Of a stretch of 64,000 nucleotides of DNA, positions 43,270-52,498 are shown piece after piece. The DNA lies in assembly GCF_000722635.1 (NCBI RefSeq), contig NZ_JOKH01000001.1:937162-1001161 (forward strand). The letters are read 5' to 3'. Both the position numbers and the translations under genes were made by a program. Position 1 is the stretch's first letter. Every line of letters begins with the position of its first letter. Source of the stretch: Endozoicomonas numazuensis. GTDB taxonomy: Bacteria > Pseudomonadota > Gammaproteobacteria > Pseudomonadales > Endozoicomonadaceae. Below the pieces are notes generated by a model. The model made no database searches and had not been told where the DNA came from. It saw only the letters and a program-made list of their open reading frames with translations.

Positions 43270-44634
43270 TTAGCTGCCCTGCTCTGCCTGAGCTTTTTCT
43301 TCGCTGTTCAATTCAGACGCCAAACGGTAATCATTACGTCCATTCTTCTTGGCTACATACATTGCCTGGTCAGCCGCTTTGAGCAGTGACTCCGCATCAT
43401 CACTGGTATCTTCAGAGGTCGCAATGCCAATACTGGTACCTACGTGTCTGGCCTCACCATCCAGGTCATGGGGTTCACGAATTTTGGTAAGGATCTTTTC
43501 AGCAATCAGTTTGGCATCGGAAGCTTCAGCGACATCATCCAGAATAATGGCAAATTCATCTCCACCCAGCCTGGCAACCAGATCCCCTTCACGAACACAC
43601 TCCTGCAACCTGTCTGAAACACTTTTCAACAGCAAGTCACCGGCATCATGACCAAGCGTATCGTTAATTTCCTTGAAATGGTCCAGATCAAGATACATAA
43701 CAGCGGTGCTCTTATCCCGCCTTTGGCTTCTGGCCAGAGAGGCTCCCAGAAACTCCCTGAACAATGTTCTGTTGGCCAGCCCCGTTAAACTGTCGTATTT
43801 CGCCATTTGTACCAGCTGATCTTCCAGCTTTTTACGCTCGGTAATATCCTGAAAGAGCAGAACGCCACCCTGTACTTCCTGTCTATCGTTTACAATGGCC
43901 GCCATGTTGTACTCAGCAGCAAACGAATCTCTCGACAGAGTCCAGAGTACTCGCTCCGAGCTACGGAACACACCGCCACTGATCATAGTATTCTCGCGAA
44001 TCTGAGACTCCTCCCACTTACCCAGAGCCTCTTCTCCTTCAGCATTGAATACAAACTGGCTGATATGCTCTCCCAGCAGGCTTTCTTCTGTCCCCCCCAG
44101 CATCGCGCATGCGGTTGGGTTAATGAAAGAGATCTTGCCATCAGAATCAAGGCCCGCAATGCCTTCACCAGCGTTATCTAATAACAGCTTATTCTTACGA
44201 CTAATCCAGCGTAATTGCTTGGAAACTTCCTCAAGCTCAATTCGCTGCTCTTCCAATTGCAAAAAGACCTTAACCTTACCCAACAGAATATCCGGGTTGA
44301 TGGGCTTGGGCAGATAATCCACTGCACCGGCCTTATAACCCTTGCTGATATAAGCCTGGTCCTTGTTAATAGCGGTCACAAAAATGATAGGAATATTCGC
44401 GGTCTGCTTATTACTGTGCAGCAAGGTTGCTGTCTCAAAGCCGTCCATACCGGGCATCTGTACATCCAGAAGAATCACCGCAAAATGATGGTGAAGAACC
44501 TCTGACAAAGCGGCTTCCCCAGAGTCCACTTTGTGGACTTCTGCTCCCAGAGGCTTGAGCAGTTTACTCATAGCCAGCAGGTTTTCATGACGGTCATCTA
44601 CGACCAGAATTTTGACTTTCGGCTTGTCATCCAT
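43270..44634 (-). CDS. REC-PAS-GGDEF diguanylate cyclase response regulator
   Basis: A 454-residue soluble regulator. The receiver (5-125) has phospho-acceptor D57 in VILLDVQMPGMDG and lysine in LPKPINPD. A PAS domain with a PAC-like end spans about 155-275. The GGDEF domain (280-440) has YDSLTGLANR at its start, the active motif RLGGDEF and the inhibitory-site RxxD (REGD) five residues earlier. An active, product-inhibited cyclic-di-GMP synthase is expected. It is the last gene of the hybrid kinase-cheR-cheB run and is probably controlled by that kinase. Confidence 0.93.
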   Translation of the reverse strand: MDDKPKVKILVVDDRHENLLAMSKLLKPLGAEVHKVDSGEAALSEVLHHHFAVILLDVQMPGMDGFETATLLHSNKQTANIPIIFVTAINKDQAYISKGYKAGAVDYLPKPINPDILLGKVKVFLQLEEQRIELEEVSKQLRWISRKNKLLLDNAGEGIAGLDSDGKISFINPTACAMLGGTEESLLGEHISQFVFNAEGEEALGKWEESQIRENTMISGGVFRSSERVLWTLSRDSFAAEYNMAAIVNDRQEVQGGVLLFQDITERKKLEDQLVQMAKYDSLTGLANRTLFREFLGASLARSQRRDKSTAVMYLDLDHFKEINDTLGHDAGDLLLKSVSDRLQECVREGDLVARLGGDEFAIILDDVAEASDAKLIAEKILTKIREPHDLDGEARHVGTSIGIATSEDTSDDAESLLKAADQAMYVAKKNGRNDYRLASELNSEEKAQAEQGS

Positions 44635-44649
44635 GACAGCTCCCCTGAT

Positions 44650-45228
44650 TCATTTAGGCCCGAGATTAAAACTCATCGCTTTTAAACAGATGGCAATGTC
44701 ACTCAAATCCAGTACATGATCTACACAACCAGTTGCAATGGCCGACTTTGGCATAATCGGCACTTCGGCAGTTTCAGGGTTTTGGACAATCGTCGCTCCA
44801 CCTGCCTCTTTAACCGCTTTGATACCTTCAGCACCATCTTTGTTGGCTCCTGTTAATAAAATCCCCACCATCTGAGTTCCAAAAACATCCGCTGCAGACT
44901 GAAAAAGGACATCCACAGAAGGTCTGGAATGACACACCTGCTCATCAATACTCAAACTCAGGGTTTCTTTATCTTCAATCTGCAAGTGGTATCCACCCGG
45001 AGCCAGATAGACATGATTACCAGTGACTTTTTGTTTATCACAGGCAATATTGACTGTCAGTGGCGATGACTTGCTCAACACCTTACACAAGCCTTCTTCA
45101 TCACCTGAAGCCAGATGTTTTGTCACAATAACAGGGGCAGGAAAATTAGCACCCAACTCTGTCAGCAGGATTTCAAGTGCTGACAGCCCTCCAGCAGAAG
45201 CCCCTACCACTACGACCCCACCATTCAT
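44650..45228 (-). CDS. CheB-type protein-glutamate methylesterase (no receiver domain)
   Basis: A 192-residue stand-alone methylesterase domain. The catalytic triad is visible as the serine in GASAGG (S11), the histidine in VTKHLAS (H39) and the aspartate in LLTGANKDGAEG. SRPSVDVLFQSAA is also typical. It lacks the receiver domain of chemotaxis CheB, so control must come from elsewhere. Its start overlaps the cheR stop. Together with CheR it would reversibly methylate a receptor-like protein, perhaps the adjacent hybrid kinase, but no MCP gene is nearby. Confidence 0.93.
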   Translation of the reverse strand: MNGGVVVVGASAGGLSALEILLTELGANFPAPVIVTKHLASGDEEGLCKVLSKSSPLTVNIACDKQKVTGNHVYLAPGGYHLQIEDKETLSLSIDEQVCHSRPSVDVLFQSAADVFGTQMVGILLTGANKDGAEGIKAVKEAGGATIVQNPETAEVPIMPKSAIATGCVDHVLDLSDIAICLKAMSFNLGPK

Positions 45229-46058
45229 TAAGAGGTTTTCCTGTATATGCGCTGGTTTCTATCGGTCACTTCTAAATGATCATCGATCGCACTGAACAGA
45301 ATATTTTCCCTCTTACCAATACACAGGACTCCTCTGGAGCAAAGACTGTCAAACAGTAGTTGCAACACCCGGTCCTGAAGATCCTGATTAAAATAAATAA
45401 GCACATTTCGACAAAGGATCAGATTCATTTCCCCAAACACACCGTCGGTCACCAGGTTATGATTGGCAAAAGTTATATGCTCTGCCAGCCGGCCATTGAA
45501 CTTAACTGAGTCATAACCTCGATGGCAGTATTTAGACAGCTCTGTTTTACCACCTGCCAGACGATAGTTCTCTTCATAAAGCGCCATATCCTCTTCCGGA
45601 TAAATACCCGTTCTGGCATGACGCAATGCCTGATCATTAAAGTCGGTTGCATAGATCTGACAGCGATCCAGTAATCCCTCTTCATCCAGAAGAATCGCCA
45701 TAGAATAAGCTTCTTGTCCACTGGCACACCCGGCATGCCAAACCTTGATAAATGGATAGGTCTTTAAAAGAGGAATGATGTTTTCACGGAGAGATTTAAA
45801 GAACTCCGGATCCCGAAACATCTCTGTCACAACCACTGACATATCTTTAACAAAAGCGGCAAAAGCAGGCTCATCGTGAAGAAACAGCGGAATCAGATCA
45901 CTGATATGCTGCACTCCAGATATCTGCATATGTCTTCTTACACGACGCATTAAAGAGGCTCTGGCATAATTGCCAAACTGATAGCCATACTTTTCCTGAA
46001 CAGCCAACAACAGTAGCTTTAGTTCAAAGTCCTGATCCGTATCCCTGGATTCTGTCAT
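45228..46058 (-). CDS. CheR-type protein-glutamate O-methyltransferase
   Basis: A 276-residue SAM-dependent methyltransferase. The N-terminal helical domain (YGYQFGNYARASLMRRVRR) is followed by the Rossmann core with WHAGCASGQEAYSMAILL, YATDFNDQALRHARTGIY and the late LILCRNVLIYFNQDLQ. Length equals E. coli CheR. The start overlaps the preceding hybrid kinase stop by 4 bp. The module CheR-CheB-hybrid kinase-GGDEF resembles non-flagellar chemosensory-like signalling seen in other gammaproteobacteria. Confidence 0.95.
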   Translation of the reverse strand: MTESRDTDQDFELKLLLLAVQEKYGYQFGNYARASLMRRVRRHMQISGVQHISDLIPLFLHDEPAFAAFVKDMSVVVTEMFRDPEFFKSLRENIIPLLKTYPFIKVWHAGCASGQEAYSMAILLDEEGLLDRCQIYATDFNDQALRHARTGIYPEEDMALYEENYRLAGGKTELSKYCHRGYDSVKFNGRLAEHITFANHNLVTDGVFGEMNLILCRNVLIYFNQDLQDRVLQLLFDSLCSRGVLCIGKRENILFSAIDDHLEVTDRNQRIYRKTS

Positions 46059-49000
46059 TTGAATAACCAGACCTTCATCATGGCCACCAGCTTGTCGATA
46101 TCCACAGGCTTAGTCATATAATCGTTGGCTCCTGCTTCGATACACTTAGCCTTATCATCAGACATCGCCTTGGCAGTCAGCGCAATCACAGGCATTTCTT
46201 TCAGTCGGTCTATTTCACGCATTTTGATCATGGCTTCATAGCCGTCCATTACTGGCATCATAATGTCCATCAATACCAGTTCAACGCCTTCTTCTTCATC
46301 CAGCTTGTCGAGAGCATTCTGTCCGTTATCTGCGATAACAACTTCCAACCCAAGTGCCTGTAACCCTTTAGACAGTGCAAAAGTATTACGAAGATCATCA
46401 TCCACCAGCAGGATTTTATGTCCTTCCAGAGATTTATTACTGACGGTCTCTACTGCAGGCTTCGCTTCATCAGGAGACGATTTCTCAATAGAGTGAATAA
46501 ATAAACTGACCTCATCCATAACCCGCTCTGAGGCATAATCCCCTTTCATCACCAGAGCCCGGGTATACTTTTGCAGTTCCTTCTGATCTTCACCCGTTAA
46601 CTTTTTATCGGTATGAATCACAATCGATGGCATTTTATCGCCCATCTTTTCCTGCAGTTTCTGTAAAAACTCCAAGCCAGTACTGTCTGGTAATTCAACG
46701 TCCATCACCAGGCATTGCCAATGGTTCTCTGCCATTGATTTTTCAGCATCTGCTGCGGATGAAACCTCGGCAATGTTCATCCCTTTCTTTCTCAGTATTT
46801 TGGCCAGATGAGCGCGATTCTTTTCATCACTGTCCAACAACAACGCATGTTGAATATCTTCCGACAGGGCTTCTTCAAGTGTGCTGAAAACACTTTCGAG
46901 GTCTTCTACCGATACCGGCTTAACGAGGTAGCCAACAGCTCCTTTTCGTTCCAACTCATCCGGATCACGTCCTGAAACGATATGGACAGGTATATCTTTA
47001 GTGTCAGTGTTCTGCTGTAACTGTTTGAGTACTTCTTCACCATCCATGTCTGGTAACCCCAGATCAAGAATAATGGCCATAGGCTGTTCTTCAATGGCTG
47101 TTTTGATCCCTTCCTTACCATTCCCTGCAACCAGACATTGATAACCATGGCTCCCTGAAAGCTGCTTGACAATATCGGAGAAGTGCTGATCATCTTCAAT
47201 GATCAGGATATTGTTAGCCCCATTGGATTTTTTCTTTTTGGTTGGGACGTTGTTTGTTATAGGTGAGGACTCAGCCTTTGTTTTATTTGCCATAGGAGTC
47301 GCTGCAGCAGAGACTGTATTTTGAGTTCCCTCACTGGTGCCTGACAAATAACTGTCAGCCATGACTTTATCACCTACGATTGAGCAGACTGCATTATCCG
47401 GTAGATAAACGGTAAATGTCGTCCCTTCGCCTTCGGTACTTTCTATTCCAATATACCCCCCCAGCATGGAAGACATCTCTCGTGAAATAGCCAGTCCCAA
47501 ACCTGTGCCGCCATACTTCCTGCTGGTTGAACCATCTGCCTGCTGAAATGCTTCAAAAATAGCTTCTTGCTTGTCTTCTGGAATACCTATTCCGGTATCC
47601 CTGACTGCAAAGGCGACATAAGTTTCATTACCATGATCAGTCTCGCGAGTTGAGCTGAATACCCTGATGTAAACGCCCCCCTGCTCAGTAAACTTGAAAG
47701 CGTTTGAGAGGAAATTTTTGAGAATCTGCATCACTCTCTGACTGTCAGAAAGAATAACCTGAGTCGTTCCGGGATCAATCTCTACAGCGAAGTCCAATCC
47801 TTTATTATTGGCCAGAGGCTTAAACAAAGTCCGCATACTGGAGCACAGCTCTTCAATATCCATGTCATCCAGATTAATGCTCATCTTGCCCGCTTCAACC
47901 TTGGACAGATCAAGAATGTCATTGATCAAGTCCAGCAGTTCCTTACCTCCGCTGTAGATCACCTGGGCAGATTCAATTTGATCTTCACTCAGATTACCTT
48001 CATCGTTATCTGCCAACATTTGTGCCAAAAGAAGCAGTGAGTTCAAAGGTGTCCGCAACTCATGGGACATATTGGCCAGAAATTCTGACTTATATTTACT
48101 GGCCTGCTCCAGCTCTTTAGCTTTTTCTTCCAGAGTTTTTCTTGAGAGCTCAATATCCAGATTTTTTCGTTCAATTTCAGTTTTCTGCTGCTGAAGAAGC
48201 TCAGTTTTTTCCTCCAACTCGGCGTTGGACTTTTGCATTTCTTCACTCTGGGCTTTCAGTTCTTCCTGAGATTCTTCCAGAACTCTGGCTCGACTTTCTA
48301 ACTCATCATTGACAGACCTCAGCTCTTCCTGCTGCTCCTTCATCGCTTCCGACTGTCGAGTGGTTTTATCCAGCAGCTGGTTAACTCGGGTACGGTATTG
48401 GGCAGAATTAATTCCGATAGCCACACTTTCCAGAGCGTCTTCCAGAAAACTTCTCTGTTCATCGTTAAGTTCTCTCAAAAGAGCAAACTCAAGAACGCCT
48501 TTAACTTCCCCTTCATACACAAGAGGGACTGTGATAATCACTCTGGGAGGAGTGCTTCCCAAACCCGATTCGATTTTGATGTAATCTTCCGGGATGCTGG
48601 TTAGTTCAATGGTCTGCTTTTCCATCGCAGCCTGTCCCACCAAACCTTCTCCAACCTCAAAGCTGTTTTTACTCTGTTTACGCCTTTTCCAGGCATAAGA
48701 CGCCATCAATTGCAGCCGCTGCTCGTCATCCATGACATACATGGCGCCGGTCTGCATATCCAGATATCGCGCTAAATATGAAACAATATTTTTGCAGACT
48801 TCTGACAGTTCCTGCTCACCCCGCATACAATTATTCAAGCCCGCCTGGCCTTCCTGCTGCCAGCTTTTACGATCATTGTCGCTGATCACATTTCGCAGCT
48901 TTTCGGTCATTTCAGAGAAGCTGCGACTCAGGTCACTGATTTCATTATGACCACTGAGTACCGCACCCTGAACATAATCCCCAGAAGCAACTCGATTAAC

Positions 49001-50236
49001 CCAGGCAGTAATAGTTCTTATAGGTCTGACCAGCCTGCGAGTAATGACCAGGGCAATCAGAATAACAATCAATGCAGTAATGGCTGAGATATAGATCAGG
49101 CGATTTCTGAACTCAATAACAGAGGAAAAGGCATCTTCCTGACCCACTTCAGAAATCAAAGCCATCGGGGTATCGGCTACCTCTATTGCATGATAGGTAC
49201 CCAGCACCTTTTCCCCATAGACATTGATGTAACTCTTGATATGAAGCTTTTGCTCTATTTTTTGACGGTTAGACGCTTCTTTTTCCAAGCCAGCGTCTTG
49301 GCCAAAGAGTTCATTTAATTCTGCGTCGCTATCAAGGTTAAGACTTTCATCCTCCATGTCATGATCATGGTCATCCTCATGGATTTCATGGAAATCACCT
49401 TCAGTATCCAGGTGAGAGACCCAGTCTTTGATCAAGGCATTATCTGCTACTAATGTCATGGACTGGGTAGAATCCAGATCTGTCCCATAGCGGATATAAC
49501 CATCATCGCCGACCAGATAAGACTTCAGGCCACCACCAAACTGGTTTTCACTCTCAAAAATGTTCTGAACGTTGTAGGCCAGAATTTGGACTGCCAAAAA
49601 GCCAGTCGTGTTCTCCCGCTCGTCTACCAGCGGCAGGATAAAGAAACTGACTTTTTGATCCCCGATCGGTGGATACATCGCCACATCAGCATATTTGGGA
49701 ACCACTTCTTCGAGGCTTTCTCGTGCGGCTTTCGCAAAAGAGGTATTTGCAAGGGCTCCCTTGAACAGGTTTTTGCCCAGATCACCGTATGCATTCACTG
49801 TGTATAAAATATTGCCTTCAGCGTCAGCCAGAATGAGATCGGAATAATCGTAATACCTTAAAAAGTCCACAAACTCACTGGAATACTGATCCAGCACCAG
49901 GTTGTAACTGAAGGAGTTGATGAACTCTTCCGGGGACTTTTTTAAAGCCTTGTGACTCTGAATCAGATGGGACAGGAACTCCTGAGCCACTCCAGCCTTG
50001 ATAAAAAGGTTAGTGATCACAGAGTCAAAATAATTATTAATCTGCTGACTGAGTAGCTGATTAATCGTATTCAACTGTTCATAACGACTTTGAACAATTG
50101 TATTTTTCCCTTCACGGTATTCATTAACGCCGATCACCGTGATAGGCCCCAGTGACAGAACCATGAACCAGACAAAAAGTGTGACTGATAGTCCATGCCT
50201 GAATTTTCTATCAGTTGATTGTTGTGCTTCCTGCAT
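46055..50236 (-). CDS. giant membrane hybrid histidine kinase with three receiver domains
   Basis: A 1393-residue protein (numbers from the ATG at 50236). There is one membrane helix at about 17-38, a large periplasmic dCache-like sensor to about 375 and a second helix at about 380-400, then HAMP and a GAF domain (about 480-590). A long coiled coil (620-715) links to HisKA (SHELRTPLNSL, about 725), HATPase (GTGLGLAISREMSSMLGG) and three receivers with aspartates near D1058 (ILDLGLPD), D1179 (VMDVELPD) and D1324 (LMDIMMPVMDG). An acidic, His-rich insert occurs in the sensor. It is the first gene of the operon. The in-frame TTG at 50266 is a weaker start. Confidence 0.93.
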   Translation of the reverse strand: MQEAQQSTDRKFRHGLSVTLFVWFMVLSLGPITVIGVNEYREGKNTIVQSRYEQLNTINQLLSQQINNYFDSVITNLFIKAGVAQEFLSHLIQSHKALKKSPEEFINSFSYNLVLDQYSSEFVDFLRYYDYSDLILADAEGNILYTVNAYGDLGKNLFKGALANTSFAKAARESLEEVVPKYADVAMYPPIGDQKVSFFILPLVDERENTTGFLAVQILAYNVQNIFESENQFGGGLKSYLVGDDGYIRYGTDLDSTQSMTLVADNALIKDWVSHLDTEGDFHEIHEDDHDHDMEDESLNLDSDAELNELFGQDAGLEKEASNRQKIEQKLHIKSYINVYGEKVLGTYHAIEVADTPMALISEVGQEDAFSSVIEFRNRLIYISAITALIVILIALVITRRLVRPIRTITAWVNRVASGDYVQGAVLSGHNEISDLSRSFSEMTEKLRNVISDNDRKSWQQEGQAGLNNCMRGEQELSEVCKNIVSYLARYLDMQTGAMYVMDDEQRLQLMASYAWKRRKQSKNSFEVGEGLVGQAAMEKQTIELTSIPEDYIKIESGLGSTPPRVIITVPLVYEGEVKGVLEFALLRELNDEQRSFLEDALESVAIGINSAQYRTRVNQLLDKTTRQSEAMKEQQEELRSVNDELESRARVLEESQEELKAQSEEMQKSNAELEEKTELLQQQKTEIERKNLDIELSRKTLEEKAKELEQASKYKSEFLANMSHELRTPLNSLLLLAQMLADNDEGNLSEDQIESAQVIYSGGKELLDLINDILDLSKVEAGKMSINLDDMDIEELCSSMRTLFKPLANNKGLDFAVEIDPGTTQVILSDSQRVMQILKNFLSNAFKFTEQGGVYIRVFSSTRETDHGNETYVAFAVRDTGIGIPEDKQEAIFEAFQQADGSTSRKYGGTGLGLAISREMSSMLGGYIGIESTEGEGTTFTVYLPDNAVCSIVGDKVMADSYLSGTSEGTQNTVSAAATPMANKTKAESSPITNNVPTKKKKSNGANNILIIEDDQHFSDIVKQLSGSHGYQCLVAGNGKEGIKTAIEEQPMAIILDLGLPDMDGEEVLKQLQQNTDTKDIPVHIVSGRDPDELERKGAVGYLVKPVSVEDLESVFSTLEEALSEDIQHALLLDSDEKNRAHLAKILRKKGMNIAEVSSAADAEKSMAENHWQCLVMDVELPDSTGLEFLQKLQEKMGDKMPSIVIHTDKKLTGEDQKELQKYTRALVMKGDYASERVMDEVSLFIHSIEKSSPDEAKPAVETVSNKSLEGHKILLVDDDLRNTFALSKGLQALGLEVVIADNGQNALDKLDEEEGVELVLMDIMMPVMDGYEAMIKMREIDRLKEMPVIALTAKAMSDDKAKCIEAGANDYMTKPVDIDKLVAMMKVWLFK

Positions 50237-50446
50237 TATCTGGCCATCCCTGCCACTAAATCCCAAGTGCGTACGGTGTAATGTGCCTACAGCCTAAATT
50301 ACGAGCGTCGAGTAGTTTATCCCTTATAGCATCGCCTCTTTAATGGAAAATTTTAGATCCGATGAGCAGGGAAATATCACCGGTTATCCAATTGGTCTGA
50401 CAGAGTTTTGTCAGTCACTATGACCTGATGAAATGGGAAACAGAAT

Positions 50447-51085
50447 ATGCCAGAAAATAGAAGGTTATCCCCTATTTCCATCATGAGTTTGCCTCCACAG
50501 GAAAGACGTTCAAGATCTGACAGTGGTTACGGCTCAAGCCCCGAAGACAAAAACCTTCAAATACGAGATATAACCCCTGAAGAAGTAAAGCTGCAGCCGA
50601 AAAGAGAGGTTGAAAACCATTATCTGACAGATAAAAGACACTTTGATCAATGGTTGGAGGCAATGAGTGAAACCTTAATACATTGCTACGCCAAGCGCTC
50701 TCGCAGCCAATTACCTTTCTGGATTCAATCAAATCGATACCCTTTACGGCAATTCCGGGCCTATCACCTTCTGGCGCTGGATAACCAGTATCCTGCCAGG
50801 CACAAAAAGCTTCTTTCTGAAATGAATGACCTTGAGCAAAAGTTTATGGAATATAGAGACGATCTTCTCAATAGAACATTGTCGCAACGATATGTCATTG
50901 CCTCAGATCTGTTTAACACTCTGGCCGCCATCCAGACTTTTCTGGGAAAAACTTCTGAAGCAGAGAGAACGATTCATCAAGGTTTTGACTTTGAACCCCA
51001 CAGTATTATTTTCAGCCTTCAAGATGCCCTATACGATTTAAAAATCTCTCCTGAAAGGGTGCTTGAAGGGTTTCCACAACGATAA
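50447..51085 (+). CDS. unknown protein with a disordered N-terminus
   Basis: A 212-residue protein of no family known to me. Residues 1-55 are low-complexity and charged (RRSRSDSGYGSSPEDK). Residues 55-205 look helical, with NTLAAIQTFLGKTSEAERTI resembling a tetratricopeptide-like helix pair. It has no signal peptide or membrane segment. The N-terminal DSGYGS matches the eukaryotic DSGxxS degron pattern, which may be chance. It is divergent from the hybrid kinase and 80 bp before the binding-protein gene. Confidence 0.6.
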   Translation: MPENRRLSPISIMSLPPQERRSRSDSGYGSSPEDKNLQIRDITPEEVKLQPKREVENHYLTDKRHFDQWLEAMSETLIHCYAKRSRSQLPFWIQSNRYPLRQFRAYHLLALDNQYPARHKKLLSEMNDLEQKFMEYRDDLLNRTLSQRYVIASDLFNTLAAIQTFLGKTSEAERTIHQGFDFEPHSIIFSLQDALYDLKISPERVLEGFPQR

Positions 51086-51165
51086 ATAGTGTTCCGGCCC
51101 TACCACTTCAATAGAACGCATCGAAGCCGATAATCTGGAAACAGTTATCCTTAAAAGCCGCCATC

Positions 51166-52182
51166 ATGAAGCAATTTAACGCCTGTTTTACGAGCCTGAT
51201 ATTATCGGCTCTCCTGCTACCCCCTCCGTGCATGGCTCATCACGATCTGGTAATTTACAGTACTCGTAATATCGAACTGGTCACTCCTCTTACTGAAAAG
51301 TACCATCAAACTTATGGTGTCAAAATCAAGCTCGTTGAAGTAGAGGAGGCACGCCTGCTTGAGTCATTCAATAGCCCCGATCAACTCCGAAAGGCAGACC
51401 TGTTTCTGGCTAAAAGCATTCATTCCCTCTTTAAAGCCCAGAGTGCGGGCCTTCTGAAAACCGTCCACTCGGCCACATTGAGTGCCAACATACCTGAGCA
51501 TTTAAGATCCAGAGAGAATAGCTGGTTTGGTATCAGCCTGAGAGCCAGAGCCATTGTGTATGGAACCCGCCAGGTGATGAAATCTGAATTATTCAGTTAT
51601 GCTGCACTGGCTGGCCCCAACTGGACAGACAGGCTTTGTATAGCTTCAGGACAAACGCCTTATAACCAGCTGTTGATAGCCAGTTTGATCCACCGCTATG
51701 GTGAAAAGGATGCAGAACAAATTATCGAGGGCTGGGTTAAAAATTTAGCTCTGCCACCTATGAAGAATGATTCAGAGGCTATCAAAGCCATTGAGCAGGG
51801 AATTTGTGATGCTGCCATAGTAAATCATTACTACTTTTCCAGAGCCAGGCTGGCCAAACCAGATCTGAAATTAGATATTTTCTGGCCTAATCAGCGGGGA
51901 CAAGGCGTTCACATTGGTATTTCAGCCATTGCCATGACGACGAGTACCCATGCAGAAAAAGAAGCTATTGCTTTTATGGAGTGGATGTCAGGAGAAGAAG
52001 CTCAAGCCTTATTGACTGAGCTGAACAACGAATTTCCGGTCAACCCAAGAGTCCCCCCCAGTGACAACCTGTCTATGCTGGGTGGTTTCAAGCAGGATAG
52101 CCTTTCTCTCGATGACCTGGTGGGTCTTATGGACAAGGCCCAGGCCATCATCAGGAAGACCGGTTTCTTATCCGATCAGTGA
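51166..52182 (+). CDS. periplasmic substrate-binding protein, Fe(III) ABC-transporter (FbpA-like) type
   Basis: A 338-residue exported protein (signal FTSLILSALLLPPPCMA, then HH). The mature start LVIYSTRNIELVTPLTEKYH is typical of the iron-binding class. The mid-protein SGQTPYNQLLIASLIHRYGE and the tyrosine pair in IVNHYYFSRARL, which binds ferric iron in FbpA, fit too. HIGISAIAMTTS and FMEWMSGEEAQALL end the match. No permease or ATPase gene is adjacent, so it is an orphan receptor that must work with components encoded elsewhere. Confidence 0.88.
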   Translation: MKQFNACFTSLILSALLLPPPCMAHHDLVIYSTRNIELVTPLTEKYHQTYGVKIKLVEVEEARLLESFNSPDQLRKADLFLAKSIHSLFKAQSAGLLKTVHSATLSANIPEHLRSRENSWFGISLRARAIVYGTRQVMKSELFSYAALAGPNWTDRLCIASGQTPYNQLLIASLIHRYGEKDAEQIIEGWVKNLALPPMKNDSEAIKAIEQGICDAAIVNHYYFSRARLAKPDLKLDIFWPNQRGQGVHIGISAIAMTTSTHAEKEAIAFMEWMSGEEAQALLTELNNEFPVNPRVPPSDNLSMLGGFKQDSLSLDDLVGLMDKAQAIIRKTGFLSDQ

Positions 52183-52283
52183 ATCGTCTTTAACAACCAG
52201 ACCATTGTACCGGCCAGACTGTATAAAGAGCAGGTTAACAGGGCAACTTCCCGGCGGGACAGTCGATCATTCGAAGCTTTCAT
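52176..52283 (-). CDS. candidate 35-residue membrane protein
   Basis: ATG at 52283 with GAGGT seven bases upstream. The peptide has a charged start (MKASNDRLSRREV), then one hydrophobic helix (ALLTCSLYSLAGTMVWLL) and a basic end. The stop overlaps the end of the binding-protein gene on the other strand by 7 bp. It is too short for homology by eye. The ribosome site and the helix are the evidence. Confidence 0.4.
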   Translation of the reverse strand: MKASNDRLSRREVALLTCSLYSLAGTMVWLLKTIH

Positions 52284-52498
52284 AATGCTCACCTCGTACT
52301 TCATAATCGCTATTAAGGCATTACTGTTCCCAGTGTAGCGATCAGAATCTGCGTCCAAATTGCTAGCTGAACATCAAAGGTACCGTAGTCTCTGGCGTCC
52401 AGCCTGATTCCTCTACCGAGCATGAGAATGGTATCAATGGATGAACGGTCTTTTGGTAGTCCAGACTATCCAATGAGCCTTTATACGCCAGAAAAGCG

